From assembly GCA_910588325.1 (NCBI GenBank), contig CAJUPP010000023.1, forward strand, positions 1 through 45,149: a stretch of 45,149 nucleotides of DNA. Direction: 5' to 3'. The stretch comes from an uncultured Hungatella sp. GTDB lineage: Bacteria > Bacillota > Clostridia > Lachnospirales > Lachnospiraceae. Both the position numbers and the translations under genes were made by a program. Each line of letters begins with the position of its first letter. Position 1 is the first letter of the stretch. The notes under the pieces are model-generated. The model had not been told where the DNA came from and ran no database searches. It saw nothing but the letters and a program-made list of their open reading frames with translations. This document shows positions 24,601 to 32,034 of this stretch, one piece after another.

Positions 24601-25176
24601 GAAACCTCCATCGAGAACTGGGAGAAGAAGGCAAAGCAGGGTATCTTGTTCGGTGATGACGTAATGCGTGATTTAAGCGGCAGCGTGGAAGGTATTCTTG
24701 CCAGTCTGATGTCAAAGCATGGGGTCAACTACCAGGATCTGGAGAAGATTGGAATCAGTTACTCCGAGGACTATCTGGACGGTGGTACGCTGGTATTTGA
24801 TGAGTCCAAGTTCCGTTCGGCGATGGAAAGTGATCCGGATCTGGTATCCAGGATTATCTCCGGCGGTGACAGCGGCGGAAAAGGTTTGATTCATGCCGTA
24901 GAGGATGCCTTGACTCCTTATGCCACTCGCTACGCATCCAAGAACGGTAACTCCTACGGACGTCTGATTGAGGTTGCCGGTACGGAGAAGAAGCCCAGTA
25001 CATTGATGAGTAATCAGATCTATAAGCAGCTGAAAGAGATGCAGGAGACCATAGACAAACTGCAGTCACAGCTGAAAGTAGAGCAGGATCGTTATATTTC
25101 ACAGTTCAGCACTATGGAGAGTCTGCTTAACCAGATGAACACACAGTCCAGCTATCTCTCACAGCTTACGGCATAA
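21661..25176 (+). CDS. fliD: Flagellar filament capping protein FliD, enlarged
   Basis: FliD caps the growing flagellar filament and helps flagellin fold. The N-terminus has the family pattern LRGFGGLASGIDRDALIEQM and a coiled coil with WKQEAYRGI. The C-terminus has the matching part: ALEAVKAFFEDFNALVTEI, LFGDDVMRDL, IGISYSEDYLDGGTLVFDE, and a terminal coiled coil that ends MNTQSSYLSQL. At 1171 residues it is about twice the usual 450-700. The extra length is largely a central insert (about 530-825) made of imperfect Asp/Gly repeats such as LDKDGN, VDSEGR, DKSGN and DADGN, plus two GGTWY copies. These would lie in the exposed D2/D3 region. ATG 21661 follows AAAGGAG. Confidence 0.93.
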   Translation: MASLSSSSVSGSNSLGNTSLRGFGGLASGIDRDALIEQMTLSTNTKIENQKSNMTKLQWKQEAYRGITDKILDLTDKYASYSSTNNLKDPYLFSKSLITVHGAEAATRFVTATGNSSLVENVAITAVKRLATATVYQSNKHTVDKIQTKALDLMKDGVVKYSKLEGTKLQVGTYDINNKFKQEFSFEFKSSYTKTGADGKTETVKIDYKPQLIQDGGNVRYENDEEFAERLAKELNDMIGATESYKDNIQFKAENGKLLLDGELKNGTGNDTVHNLQINSNSSALSALGYKHSGTSQGVTLEDFNKRVDGTLMDSSVGERSVLDTLAGQKMIFEYDGNQKSVELISKSEVAELKGITDDEERFQKVVKNLQERLNKAFGKGAITVGKEAAEGGDGYSLTFETKGDSSVALLSTDNNLLDALGVEFGESNKVNVDGKLGQAALGLDANAYTKANGQLDLKINGVSIDGLTANSTISDILSKINSTTAAGVKATYVDATGQFMLVSSETGEGREVLLDSVLAEKLFGGYSYNTNSEGKLLDKDGNILAEKNGDGKFIIVAGNPLGAEFAGKEIDENGNVKDGKYFIAEDGKTLVNEAGYRVDSEGRLIDKDGFFTDKSGNLVNKDGKLVAIVDKHGKLVDRSKYGIDANGDFVDKATGNKLGDDGTGDYFVKRINADGHFVKEVDGKDRLVDIEGNYVDKEGYIVDEKGNYRVSYDADAKRTDKAGYELDENGNYKGFKVDADGNATTEEALVRNFGGTWYLVNKDGYVLGKKTLDDGTEIDITNIGGTWYKADADGNAIKDADGKYEKVDMPADYDPIKGAVAPKLLEGGAAKNDKQQGVGGTVKTEGTVYDGLYRVGGFEENREYGQNAKIQVSYGNGVTVDIERSSNTFNLEGLTVTVSGTFGGEYKKDADGKETDEWIADSSETVTFSAKADVDKALEAVKAFFEDFNALVTEINGQMTARPDSSYGPLTSAQKAEMDETSIENWEKKAKQGILFGDDVMRDLSGSVEGILASLMSKHGVNYQDLEKIGISYSEDYLDGGTLVFDESKFRSAMESDPDLVSRIISGGDSGGKGLIHAVEDALTPYATRYASKNGNSYGRLIEVAGTEKKPSTLMSNQIYKQLKEMQETIDKLQSQLKVEQDRYISQFSTMESLLNQMNTQSSYLSQLTA
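23240..24140 (+). repeat. Asp/Gly-rich repeat region inside fliD
   Basis: About 300 residues of degenerate units with the pattern x-D-x-x-G-x-x-x-D-K-x-G. Examples are LLDKDGN, EIDENGN, RVDSEGR, LIDKDGF, DKSGN, LVNKDGK, GIDANGD, YVDKEGY, ELDENGN, VDADGN and IKDADGK. NFGGTWYLVNKDG and NIGGTWYKADADG are a further pair. The DxDG-type loops resemble calcium-binding or cell-surface repeats, but no canonical EF-hand helix was seen. Confidence 0.7.
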
Positions 25177-25195
25177 TTTAAGGAAACATTTCACT

Positions 25196-25221
25196 TGTCA
25201 GCAGCCTGTTGGCTGCTGACA
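25196..25221 (+). terminator. Hairpin between fliD and fliS
   Basis: TGTCAGCAGCC (25196-25206) and GGCTGCTGACA (25211-25221) form a perfect 11-bp stem with a TGTT loop. A short T run (25234-25238) follows 12 nt later. It may act as an attenuator or an RNA-stability element that sets fliS expression relative to fliD. Confidence 0.55.
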
Positions 25222-25255
25222 AAGCTAACAGGACTTTTTCTGAAGGAAGGATTAG

Positions 25256-25660
25256 ATGAGCGGATATAATCGTTATAAAGAAAACAGTATTTATTCTATG
25301 TCAGGCCCGGAGCTTTTGTTTCTTATTTATGATGAGGCTATCAAGCGTTTAACCAGGGCTGAGATTTCGCTGGATGACAAGAATTATGCGGATTTTGAGG
25401 ACTGTCTGACGCGCACCAGTAAGATTGTCCGGTATTTAAAGGAAATTCTGGATATGAGTCAGCCTATCAGTTACGATTTGCGAAGAATTTACGAGTATCT
25501 AATATTTGATCTCAGCAGGGTAAAGGCTGGAAGAGAGCGAAGGCGAGATGAAATAGGACGTATCCGTCATATTCTTTCCGAATTAAAGGAGGCTTTCGAG
25601 GGGGCCAATAAGCAGGTAAATGACATGCATATGGTTAAGGAGACAGAGATCAGGGGATAG
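25256..25660 (+). CDS. fliS: Flagellar export chaperone FliS
   Basis: The 134-residue helical protein binds the flagellin C-terminus before export and keeps it unpolymerised. The family start YKENSIYSMSGPELLFLIYD (7-26) is clear, with YLKEILDMSQPISYDLRRIYEYL further on. AAGGAAGG lies 8 nt before ATG 25256. The order fliD-fliS-small helical protein is the standard flagellar arrangement. The length is normal. Confidence 0.93.
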   Translation: MSGYNRYKENSIYSMSGPELLFLIYDEAIKRLTRAEISLDDKNYADFEDCLTRTSKIVRYLKEILDMSQPISYDLRRIYEYLIFDLSRVKAGRERRRDEIGRIRHILSELKEAFEGANKQVNDMHMVKETEIRG

Positions 25661-25675
25661 AGAGGATAAGCATAG

Positions 25676-26110
25676 ATGGAAGTAGATGTGACAAAGGTGA
25701 TGATTCTTCTTCAGAGAAGATATAATGCCCTTCGGGAGACTGGCCGGCTGACGAAAGAACTGGAAGAGGCCATAGCCCGCAATGACGAAGTTTCTACCAT
25801 CATGCTACTCCAGATGAGAGCCGAAGAACTGGCTAAAGTTGAGCAATGTATGGAAGAGATATGGCAGCTGGGAGAGAGCGGCAGGGAGGCACATGAGAAG
25901 CTGACTGCGCTGGTTACATCAGACCTTGGGGAAAGCGTTGGGGGGAACCAGGAAGAGGAAAAAGTTTATGAGATCAGGCGGAGAACTCAGATTATATTAG
26001 ACCAATTACGTCAGGCTGATCAAAAGCTGAACCGGAAACTGGCAGGAAAGAAGTCTTACTACAACGCGAAGGAATTGGTAGGAAAGAAGCATGAATCAAT
26101 CGTTATTTGA
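25676..26110 (+). CDS. FliT/FlgN-like small helical protein
   Basis: The 144-residue protein is charged and almost all helix, with KELEEAIARNDEVSTIMLLQ and a C-terminal coiled coil. It stands 15 nt after fliS, in the place taken by fliT in many flagellar operons. FliT is the chaperone of the FliD cap protein, and FlgN serves the hook-junction proteins; both are of this size and helical. I saw no diagnostic motif, so the name rests on position and shape. A weak GAGAGG site lies 11 nt upstream. The next gene overlaps its end by 20 nt. Confidence 0.55.
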   Translation: MEVDVTKVMILLQRRYNALRETGRLTKELEEAIARNDEVSTIMLLQMRAEELAKVEQCMEEIWQLGESGREAHEKLTALVTSDLGESVGGNQEEEKVYEIRRRTQIILDQLRQADQKLNRKLAGKKSYYNAKELVGKKHESIVI

Positions 26111-27263
26111 GGGACGCACCCTGGTGGGAATGATATCTTCTATCATCCGCCAGGATGCTTTGCGTGTATCATATAACCGCATTGAATGGGACAGAATGTT
26201 CCGTCTGGCGGATTTTCATAAGGTAGCTAATATTGTTTACTTAGGAGTTTTGGGAAACAGTGAATCTCTGCCGGACAGGTGGCGGGAACGTTTCTTTGGC
26301 CGTTATCAGGAGGCCCTGCTTTTTGGAGAACATTGTAAGGAATCTATGAAAGAAGTCCTTATGTGGCTGGACATGAGGGAAGTCTCATGTACCATACTAA
26401 TCTCCGAAAGTGTACGGGAATTCTACAAGATATCGGAAGCGGCAGCCAACAGTCCCATTCAGATTTTTCTGGATGAGGAAAATTATTATCTGGCGAAGGG
26501 CTATCTCATTGATTTGGGTTATGAAGCAGATCAGCTTTATAAAGGATTAGGAGAACGGCTGGTAAAGATATCTGGTGTTCCTATTGTCCTGTACTATTGT
26601 CTGCCATTCAGGACAGCAAGGTATAAAAAGAATATGTTGAAACTGGTTGAGACGGCTGCCCTGCGGGAGCCGTATAGTCATATACGGATGCTCTCCTCAG
26701 AAAATGAGTTTATTTATCGCATGGCTTCGGCATCATACCGCTATGCTAACGATGAGCTTACTTTGCGGGAAGTGCTTGACATTGTTCTCTGCCATAAAGC
26801 ATGGCGCGAGGAGATTGCTGAAGATACCCTGTGGAAAAGACTGGAGGAATTTGGCGTCGATGTTCTGGCTGAGAAAATCCTTCGTATTGCTTATATGTGG
26901 TTTGGCGACAAAGATGACAATTATTTTAATGATCAGCCGGAAGATCTGACGGTGTATGATGTGCTTGAGGATCGGCTGTTGACTAGCGGAGAGGTAAATA
27001 ATGAGAAAGACGAACAAGCGCTGACCTTAAGGAAGAAGATTCAAAAGGAGATTGACAAAGAACGACATGCGGAGGAAAAGGAACTGCGTCAAGAGAAACG
27101 GCAGGAGCTTTTTGAGAAGTTTATGAAGAAGGTGCGCTGGCTATTCCCGGATTATCATTACATGACCTCTATCTATCCGGTGGTGGAGAAACTGCCATTT
27201 TTACTTCCGGTGTTCTGGATAGTCAGAGATTTCAGGCTTTTGTGGAGAATGTTTGGAAAATAA
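26091..27263 (+). CDS. Nucleotidyltransferase-like (NTP_transf_5) family protein
   Basis: The 390-residue protein resembles the uncharacterised nucleotidyltransferase family found in polysaccharide and capsule clusters: an all-helical N-terminus with DRMFRLADFHKVANIVYLG, a GKGYLIDLGYEAD-like stretch (YLAKGYLIDLGYEADQLYK), and LRMLSSEN-like SHIRMLSSENEFIYRMASAS. The usual catalytic Asp pattern (GSxD or K-x-x-D-x-D) is not obvious; only IQIFLDEENYY is a candidate. It may therefore be inactive or highly diverged. The C-terminus is charged, then ends in a hydrophobic segment (about 370-385). It overlaps the FliT-like gene by 20 nt and is the last gene of the fliD operon. A link to filament glycosylation is only a guess. 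Confidence 0.6.
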   Translation: MNQSLFEGRTLVGMISSIIRQDALRVSYNRIEWDRMFRLADFHKVANIVYLGVLGNSESLPDRWRERFFGRYQEALLFGEHCKESMKEVLMWLDMREVSCTILISESVREFYKISEAAANSPIQIFLDEENYYLAKGYLIDLGYEADQLYKGLGERLVKISGVPIVLYYCLPFRTARYKKNMLKLVETAALREPYSHIRMLSSENEFIYRMASASYRYANDELTLREVLDIVLCHKAWREEIAEDTLWKRLEEFGVDVLAEKILRIAYMWFGDKDDNYFNDQPEDLTVYDVLEDRLLTSGEVNNEKDEQALTLRKKIQKEIDKERHAEEKELRQEKRQELFEKFMKKVRWLFPDYHYMTSIYPVVEKLPFLLPVFWIVRDFRLLWRMFGK

Positions 27264-27340
27264 ATCTTCATGCGCCTGGCATGCGGACGCACCACCATAC
27301 ATAAAAGTCAGGCGGTCGCATTGGGCATACCTGAATTCAT

Positions 27341-27365
27341 GCCGCCTAATCGGCGGCGGATTTTA
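27341..27365 (+). terminator. Terminator of the fliD operon
   Basis: GCCGCC (27341-27346) pairs with GGCGGC (27352-27357) around TAATC, and GGATTTT follows. The rest of 27264-27452 shows no gene. Confidence 0.55.
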
Positions 27366-27453
27366 TGGTAGCAGGTGAAACAGATGATAGAAAGGAATGT
27401 ATGAAAGATTAAAGATCTGGCCGACTACAACCTGGCAGGAGTTCAGGAAGTGG

Positions 27454-27508
27454 TTTTAGCCAGATTTTTTTGAATATTTGGAGGGCAATCTGCCCTATCC
27501 GGCTAAAA
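27454..27508 (-). terminator. Hairpin at the end of the LacI gene
   Basis: TTTTAGCC (27454-27461) pairs with GGCTAAAA (27501-27508), and inside it GGGCA (27483-27487) pairs with TGCCC (27491-27495). The structure covers the LacI stop codon and can close either strand; the run of seven T (27465-27471) is on the plus strand. Confidence 0.45.
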
Positions 27509-28525
27509 CAATGCAATAGCCGACTGCCTCTCCACGATCTCTACATCCATCATCACCTGGCAGGGGGCATCATCACTTTCTGACAAAATTTTTTCAATCA
27601 GAAGCTCTGTGGCTACCTGCGCTTTTTTAGCGATATTCTGGGAGACAGAGGAGAGCTTGGGGGTGGTAAACTGACATAAGGTCAGATTGTCATACCCCAT
27701 AATGGAGAGATCCACAGGAATCCGCAGGCCGCCCAGTCTGGCCCCTTCCATGACGCCTACGGCACAGATGTCCGCAGTGGTAACCACAGCAGAGATGCTG
27801 TTACTCATGGATGCAATCTGTTTTCCGGCAGCAAGCCCGCCTTCATAGGAGGGAGGATAGGGCAGTACGTATTCCTGACGGAAAGGAATGCCGCATTCTT
27901 CCAATGCCTGGCAGTAGCCCAAAAAGCGCTGGGTTAAAATATAATTATCTTTATAATCTGCTACGATGGCGATATGGTTGTGCCCGCGGTTTACCATGTA
28001 TTTGGTAGAGAGGTACAGCCCTTTTTTGTCGTCGGAGCAGACATTGATCAGTTTGGAAGCTTCGATAGAACTGTCAAAAACTACAAACGGACAAGGAGGT
28101 TTAGCGATAAATGTATCCGCATATTTCATAAAATCCGGATACAAAAACATAATGCCGTCCACATTCCAGTTCTGCAGAAACTGTGAAACTTCTTTTTCTT
28201 TGGTGACAGAGCGAACCATCATATAAAAACCCCGTCTACTTAATTCCTGTTCAATGATTCCGATCATCGTGCTGACATAAGGATTCTCCAGGTAATTTTC
28301 ATTCTGGTCGTCAACGGAGATAATCACCCCTACAATGGCAGATGACTTTTTGGTCAGGCTGCGGGCTGTCAAATTGGGGACATAGCCGTACTCTTTAATA
28401 ATGTTGTTAATCTTTTCTGCTGTCTGGGGAGAGACACGGCTGCTTTTTCCGTTAATCACGTTGGAAACGGTCATCATGCTGACACCTGCCTTGTCAGCAA
28501 TATTCTTTAAGGTTGGTTTTTCCAT
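27503..28525 (-). CDS. LacI-family transcriptional regulator
   Basis: The 340-residue protein has the LacI helix-turn-helix at the N-terminus: LKNIADKAGVSMMTVSNVIN (6-25) and the hinge region PNLTARSL. A periplasmic-binding-protein-like effector domain follows. It should bind a palindromic operator and release it on binding a sugar. The TTTAGCGCTAAA site at 28811 lies in the shared region with the divergent transporter operon, so local repression is likely. The start is 28525; a modest AAGGGA lies about 12 nt upstream. The effector is unknown; the neighbour GH31 enzyme points to an alpha-linked glucoside or xyloside. Confidence 0.9.
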   Translation of the reverse strand: MEKPTLKNIADKAGVSMMTVSNVINGKSSRVSPQTAEKINNIIKEYGYVPNLTARSLTKKSSAIVGVIISVDDQNENYLENPYVSTMIGIIEQELSRRGFYMMVRSVTKEKEVSQFLQNWNVDGIMFLYPDFMKYADTFIAKPPCPFVVFDSSIEASKLINVCSDDKKGLYLSTKYMVNRGHNHIAIVADYKDNYILTQRFLGYCQALEECGIPFRQEYVLPYPPSYEGGLAAGKQIASMSNSISAVVTTADICAVGVMEGARLGGLRIPVDLSIMGYDNLTLCQFTTPKLSSVSQNIAKKAQVATELLIEKILSESDDAPCQVMMDVEIVERQSAIALF

Positions 28526-28772
28526 ATCTATATTCGGTCCCTTCTGTGATGCTTGTTACAATGCGCTTCGCGAAGTTAAATCAGGTTTAACGACTGCAAA
28601 CTCCTTTAAATAGACGATATAAACCTAAAACGGGGTATTGTATAAACTTATCTAAACTTATTATAACTTAAGAAAAAGAAAAAATCAAGGAAATATAAGA
28701 AACTAAAAATGTGAATTATGCACAAAAATATATAAGTAAAATTATACAAAACAGAAAAATAGCAATTTGATA

Positions 28773-28801
28773 TTGACGTTTTGTCTAAAGTGTGTTAGTT
28801 T
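28773..28801 (+). promoter_or_regulatory. Promoter of the sugar transporter operon
   Basis: TTGACG (28773-28778) is a good -35. TAGTTT (28796-28801), 17 nt away, is a poor -10. The predicted start, near 28808, lies just before the operator palindrome. Confidence 0.45.
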
Positions 28802-28810
28802 AATAATAGA

Positions 28811-28822
28811 TTTAGCGCTAAA
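28811..28822. promoter_or_regulatory. LacI-type operator TTTAGCGCTAAA
   Basis: A perfect 12-bp palindrome with the central CG typical of LacI/GalR sites. It sits just downstream of the predicted transcription start, where a bound repressor would block initiation. Confidence 0.75.
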
Positions 28823-28894
28823 CTAGAAATTGAGAAATAAAGAGATTCGTGAGAATTCAAAATAAGGGGAAATAAAATGAAGGAGGGCAATACA

Positions 28895-30268
28895 ATGATG
28901 ATGAAAAAATTTATGGCGGTTATGTCGGCGGCAGCGATTGCTACAGCTGCACTTACAGGATGCGGCTCAGGTTCACAGGGGGGTTCGGGAGGCAGCAAAG
29001 AAGCAGCCAATGTTCCCACGGAACCATTTGGCGATACGATCAAATATGACCCCGGCGTGTCTGTCAATGACGGCAAGGATATTTCCATAGAGCTTTGGGA
29101 GTGGGGAAGCGACGAACTGTTCCAGCAGGTGATTGACGGCTATTGTGCCATTCATCCCAACGTAAGCATTAAGCTGGTGAATAACCCCTGGGAGGATTAT
29201 TGGACCAAGCTTCCCCTGGCGCTGGACGGCAGCAACGGACCGGCACTTTTCAATGTACATAACAGCTACCACGAGAACCTGATTAACTACATGGCTCCCC
29301 TGGAGATTCCTCTTGAGGACCTGGAAGCTGATTTTACCGGTGTGGAGGCCCATGTGATTGACGGAAAGGTATATTATATTGACTACGGCATGATGACCGG
29401 TTCCGTATATTACAATAAGGATATGTGGGAGGCAGCAGGGCTTACAGATGCCGATATTCCCAAGACTTGGGATGAGATGAGAGAGGTTGCCAAGAAGCTG
29501 ACCATCAGAGAGGGTGATAAGCTGATTCAGGCAGGACTGAACTTTAATGATGACTTCCATCAGAATTACCTTTTGGGTTTAAACTATCAGCTGGGCGAGA
29601 ATCTGTTTCTGGAAGACGGAAGAACTCCTAATGTAACCAGTGATGCCATGAAGCAGGTGATGCAGATGCTGGTGGATATGTACAAGGTAGACGGTGTTGG
29701 TTCCGAGAACTTTGGAGAGAAGGGACCCGACAGTTTCGGCCAGGGACAGTCAGCCATGGTTATCCAGTGGGGGCATTTCTACAACACTTTGAATACCACA
29801 TGGACCGATATTAATTTCGGCGTGTTTGAGATTCCTACCTTTGACGGCAATCCTTATGCATACAACCGCTACAATGGTGAGTCTACCTTTGGTATCAACA
29901 AGAATGCAGCAGCTGACCAGCAGGCCGTGGCTCAGGATTTTGTAAAATATTTCCTGGCAAATGACGAGGCGCAGGTGGCATTTAACCTGGCTATGAGCAC
30001 CTTCCCGGCTAAGAAATCTTTGGCAGACAATGAGCAGATCATGCAGAATCCGTCTTTGAGCGTACTGGCAGAGCATATCGACCGCTATATCTGGCCAGGT
30101 CCTATGCCTTCCACCGTTGAGACTTCCTTAAAGACAGCAGGCCAGGATATCTTCTTCAACGGCGTGGACATTGACACCGCGCTCGCTGCAGCTCAGGAGA
30201 ACATAATCCGTGATATGAAGAGCAGCTCCTTCCAGTCTGTGGAGCATTTGTATAAATACGCCAAGTAA
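28895..30268 (+). CDS. ABC transporter sugar-binding lipoprotein
   Basis: The 457-residue protein is a family 1 extracellular solute-binding protein. It starts with a lipoprotein signal peptide ending in the lipobox LTGC (Cys 23), so it is anchored outside the membrane. The fold signs include SVYYNKDMWEAAGLTDADIP and KTWDEMREVAKKL. It delivers an oligosaccharide to the two downstream permeases. ATG 28895 is preferred over ATG 28877 because AGGAGGG (28881-28887) lies 7 nt before it. A Gly/Ser-rich linker follows the lipid site. Confidence 0.9.
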   Translation: MMMKKFMAVMSAAAIATAALTGCGSGSQGGSGGSKEAANVPTEPFGDTIKYDPGVSVNDGKDISIELWEWGSDELFQQVIDGYCAIHPNVSIKLVNNPWEDYWTKLPLALDGSNGPALFNVHNSYHENLINYMAPLEIPLEDLEADFTGVEAHVIDGKVYYIDYGMMTGSVYYNKDMWEAAGLTDADIPKTWDEMREVAKKLTIREGDKLIQAGLNFNDDFHQNYLLGLNYQLGENLFLEDGRTPNVTSDAMKQVMQMLVDMYKVDGVGSENFGEKGPDSFGQGQSAMVIQWGHFYNTLNTTWTDINFGVFEIPTFDGNPYAYNRYNGESTFGINKNAAADQQAVAQDFVKYFLANDEAQVAFNLAMSTFPAKKSLADNEQIMQNPSLSVLAEHIDRYIWPGPMPSTVETSLKTAGQDIFFNGVDIDTALAAAQENIIRDMKSSSFQSVEHLYKYAK

Positions 30269-30297
30269 TCGGAACGAATAAAGAGGGGGAAGGAAAT

Positions 30298-31176
30298 ATG
30301 TTTACGAAGTCGCATCCTTTGCAGAGCAAAAGCGAAATTCTTCTGCGAAATATTGTTGTGATCGGTATGGTTCTGTTTTTCGGTATCTTTTTGATTATTC
30401 CTATCGCTATCGCATTTGCGGGAAGCTTTCATGAGTGGAATCCCTTAAGCGGAACCTACCGTTTCCTGGGAATCGACAACTATAAAGAAGTGATCACCAA
30501 TTCTCTGTTCTGGACTTCTCTGTGGAACACGGTGATCTTCTCGGTGGTGGTTATTATTTTCCGTGTGGGGCTGGGGCTGGCTATTGCCTATGCCATCCAT
30601 TCCGCACTGGTGAAATATAAGAGCTTTTTCCGTTCTGTCTTTTACATGCCTGTGGTTACGCCTATGGTGGCGGTTGCATTTGTGTGGAAGTTCATGTACA
30701 ATCCTCAGATCGGCACCATCAACCAGATTCTGGGTCTGGATATAAACTGGCTGATGAATCCTAAGACGGCGCTGGCGGCGGTGATTATCATGACCATCTG
30801 GAAAGACTTCGGTTATGCGGTGGTTATGTTTATGGCAGGACTTTTCTCCCTTCCGGCGGATGCGCTGGAGGCAGCCAAGGTGGACGGCGCCAATGCATGG
30901 CAGAATTTCCGTTACATTACATTTCCGCTTCTGAAGCCTATGACCCTGTTTGTTACCATTACGTCCATCATTTCTTACATTCAGGCTTATGTTCAGATTC
31001 TGATTATGACGGAGGGCGGACCGGGAACGGCGACTTACCTGTCTTCCTACATTATCTATGATGAGGCTTTTGTAAAGTATAATTTCGGATATGCGTCAGC
31101 ATTGTCCTTTGTACTGTTTGTGATTACGGCCGGATTTACCTGGTTATCCTTCCGGGTTTCCGGAACCGAAGAATAG
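30298..31176 (+). CDS. ABC sugar transporter permease (MalF type)
   Basis: The 292-residue inner-membrane protein has six hydrophobic segments and the EAA loop ALEAAKVDGANAWQNFRYIT (about 196-215) that docks the ATPase. It is the first of the permease pair of a CUT1-type importer. It lies 29 nt after the binding-protein gene with a GGGGGAAGGA site. No ATPase gene is in the cluster, so a shared MsmX-like ATPase is expected elsewhere. Confidence 0.92.
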   Translation: MFTKSHPLQSKSEILLRNIVVIGMVLFFGIFLIIPIAIAFAGSFHEWNPLSGTYRFLGIDNYKEVITNSLFWTSLWNTVIFSVVVIIFRVGLGLAIAYAIHSALVKYKSFFRSVFYMPVVTPMVAVAFVWKFMYNPQIGTINQILGLDINWLMNPKTALAAVIIMTIWKDFGYAVVMFMAGLFSLPADALEAAKVDGANAWQNFRYITFPLLKPMTLFVTITSIISYIQAYVQILIMTEGGPGTATYLSSYIIYDEAFVKYNFGYASALSFVLFVITAGFTWLSFRVSGTEE

Positions 31177-31185
31177 GAGGGCGCT

Positions 31186-32007
31186 ATGAGAAGAAAAGTA
31201 TATACCATAACATTGAACGTGATACTGCTTTTGCTGGGAATCATCACTGTATATCCTTTTGTCTGGATGCTGTTTTCTTCCTTTAAGGTAAATAAGGAAA
31301 TCATGGCTCTGGAACAGCACCTTTTGCCTCAGGCATTTACCGTTGAGAATTACATCAACATGAACGCCCGGTTTAATTTCATGCGGTTCTTTGCAAACAG
31401 TTTACTGGTTACGATTGTAATTACTCTGGCTGTGATTTATACTAGTACTATCTGCGGTTTTGTGTTAAGCAAATATAAGTTTAAAGGCAGGGAGCTGCTG
31501 TTTGGCTTCGTGCTCTGCACCATGATGATTCCCTGGTGTGTTACCATCATCCCCAAGTATTCTATGATTCAGAAATTTGGGTGGCTGGACAGCTATAAGG
31601 CCCTGGTTATTCCGGCTATGTTCAGCGGGTTTGGTATCTTTAACATGAAACAGCATATTGCCACGCTGCCAGATGAGATTCTGGAGGCGGCCCGGATTGA
31701 CGGTGCCAATGAGTTTTACATTTTCCACCGGATTATTTTCCCTATGGCGAAAAACGGAATTTCCAGTATTGCCATCTTCCAGTTTTTATGGGCCTGGGAG
31801 GATTATCTGTGGCCTTACCTGATTATCAGCACCAAGGAAAAACAGCTTTTGGCAGTAGGTCTTAAGATGTTCAGCGGTCAGTATTCTACGGATTACGGTG
31901 CGTTGTTCGCTGCTACAGCGATTTCCATCATTCCGGTATTGTTGATTTATCTGATTTTCCAGAAGCAGTTTATCGCAGGTGTGGCGTCGGCAGCGGTAAA
32001 GGGATGA
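31186..32007 (+). CDS. ABC sugar transporter permease (MalG type)
   Basis: The 273-residue second permease has the N-terminal segment NVILLLLGIITVYPFVWML and the EAA loop ILEAARIDGANEFYIFHRII (about 166-185). It pairs with the preceding MalF-type protein. An ATAGGAGGG site lies 8 nt before ATG 31186. The GH31 gene follows after 27 nt. Confidence 0.92.
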   Translation: MRRKVYTITLNVILLLLGIITVYPFVWMLFSSFKVNKEIMALEQHLLPQAFTVENYINMNARFNFMRFFANSLLVTIVITLAVIYTSTICGFVLSKYKFKGRELLFGFVLCTMMIPWCVTIIPKYSMIQKFGWLDSYKALVIPAMFSGFGIFNMKQHIATLPDEILEAARIDGANEFYIFHRIIFPMAKNGISSIAIFQFLWAWEDYLWPYLIISTKEKQLLAVGLKMFSGQYSTDYGALFAATAISIIPVLLIYLIFQKQFIAGVASAAVKG

Positions 32008-32034
32008 TTGTTGAAAAGGAGAGAATCTAAAGGT

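Larger units (their letters stand above)
28526..28894. other. Intergenic region between lacI-type gene and transporter operon
   Basis: This AT-rich stretch has no convincing gene. It holds CTTCGCGAAG (28566-28575), a perfect 10-bp palindrome, and GTTAAA/TTTAAC arms (28575-28591), either of which could be operator-like near the lacI side. The transporter promoter and its operator are listed separately. Confidence 0.5.

Noticed and set aside
27396..27472. Short gene after the fliD operon
   Set aside because: A frame of about 24 codons has no start, ribosome site or family match.
28566..28591. Second LacI operator
   Set aside because: CTTCGCGAAG and GTTAAA/TTTAAC are palindromic but do not resemble the TTTAGCGCTAAA site, so not called as the same operator.
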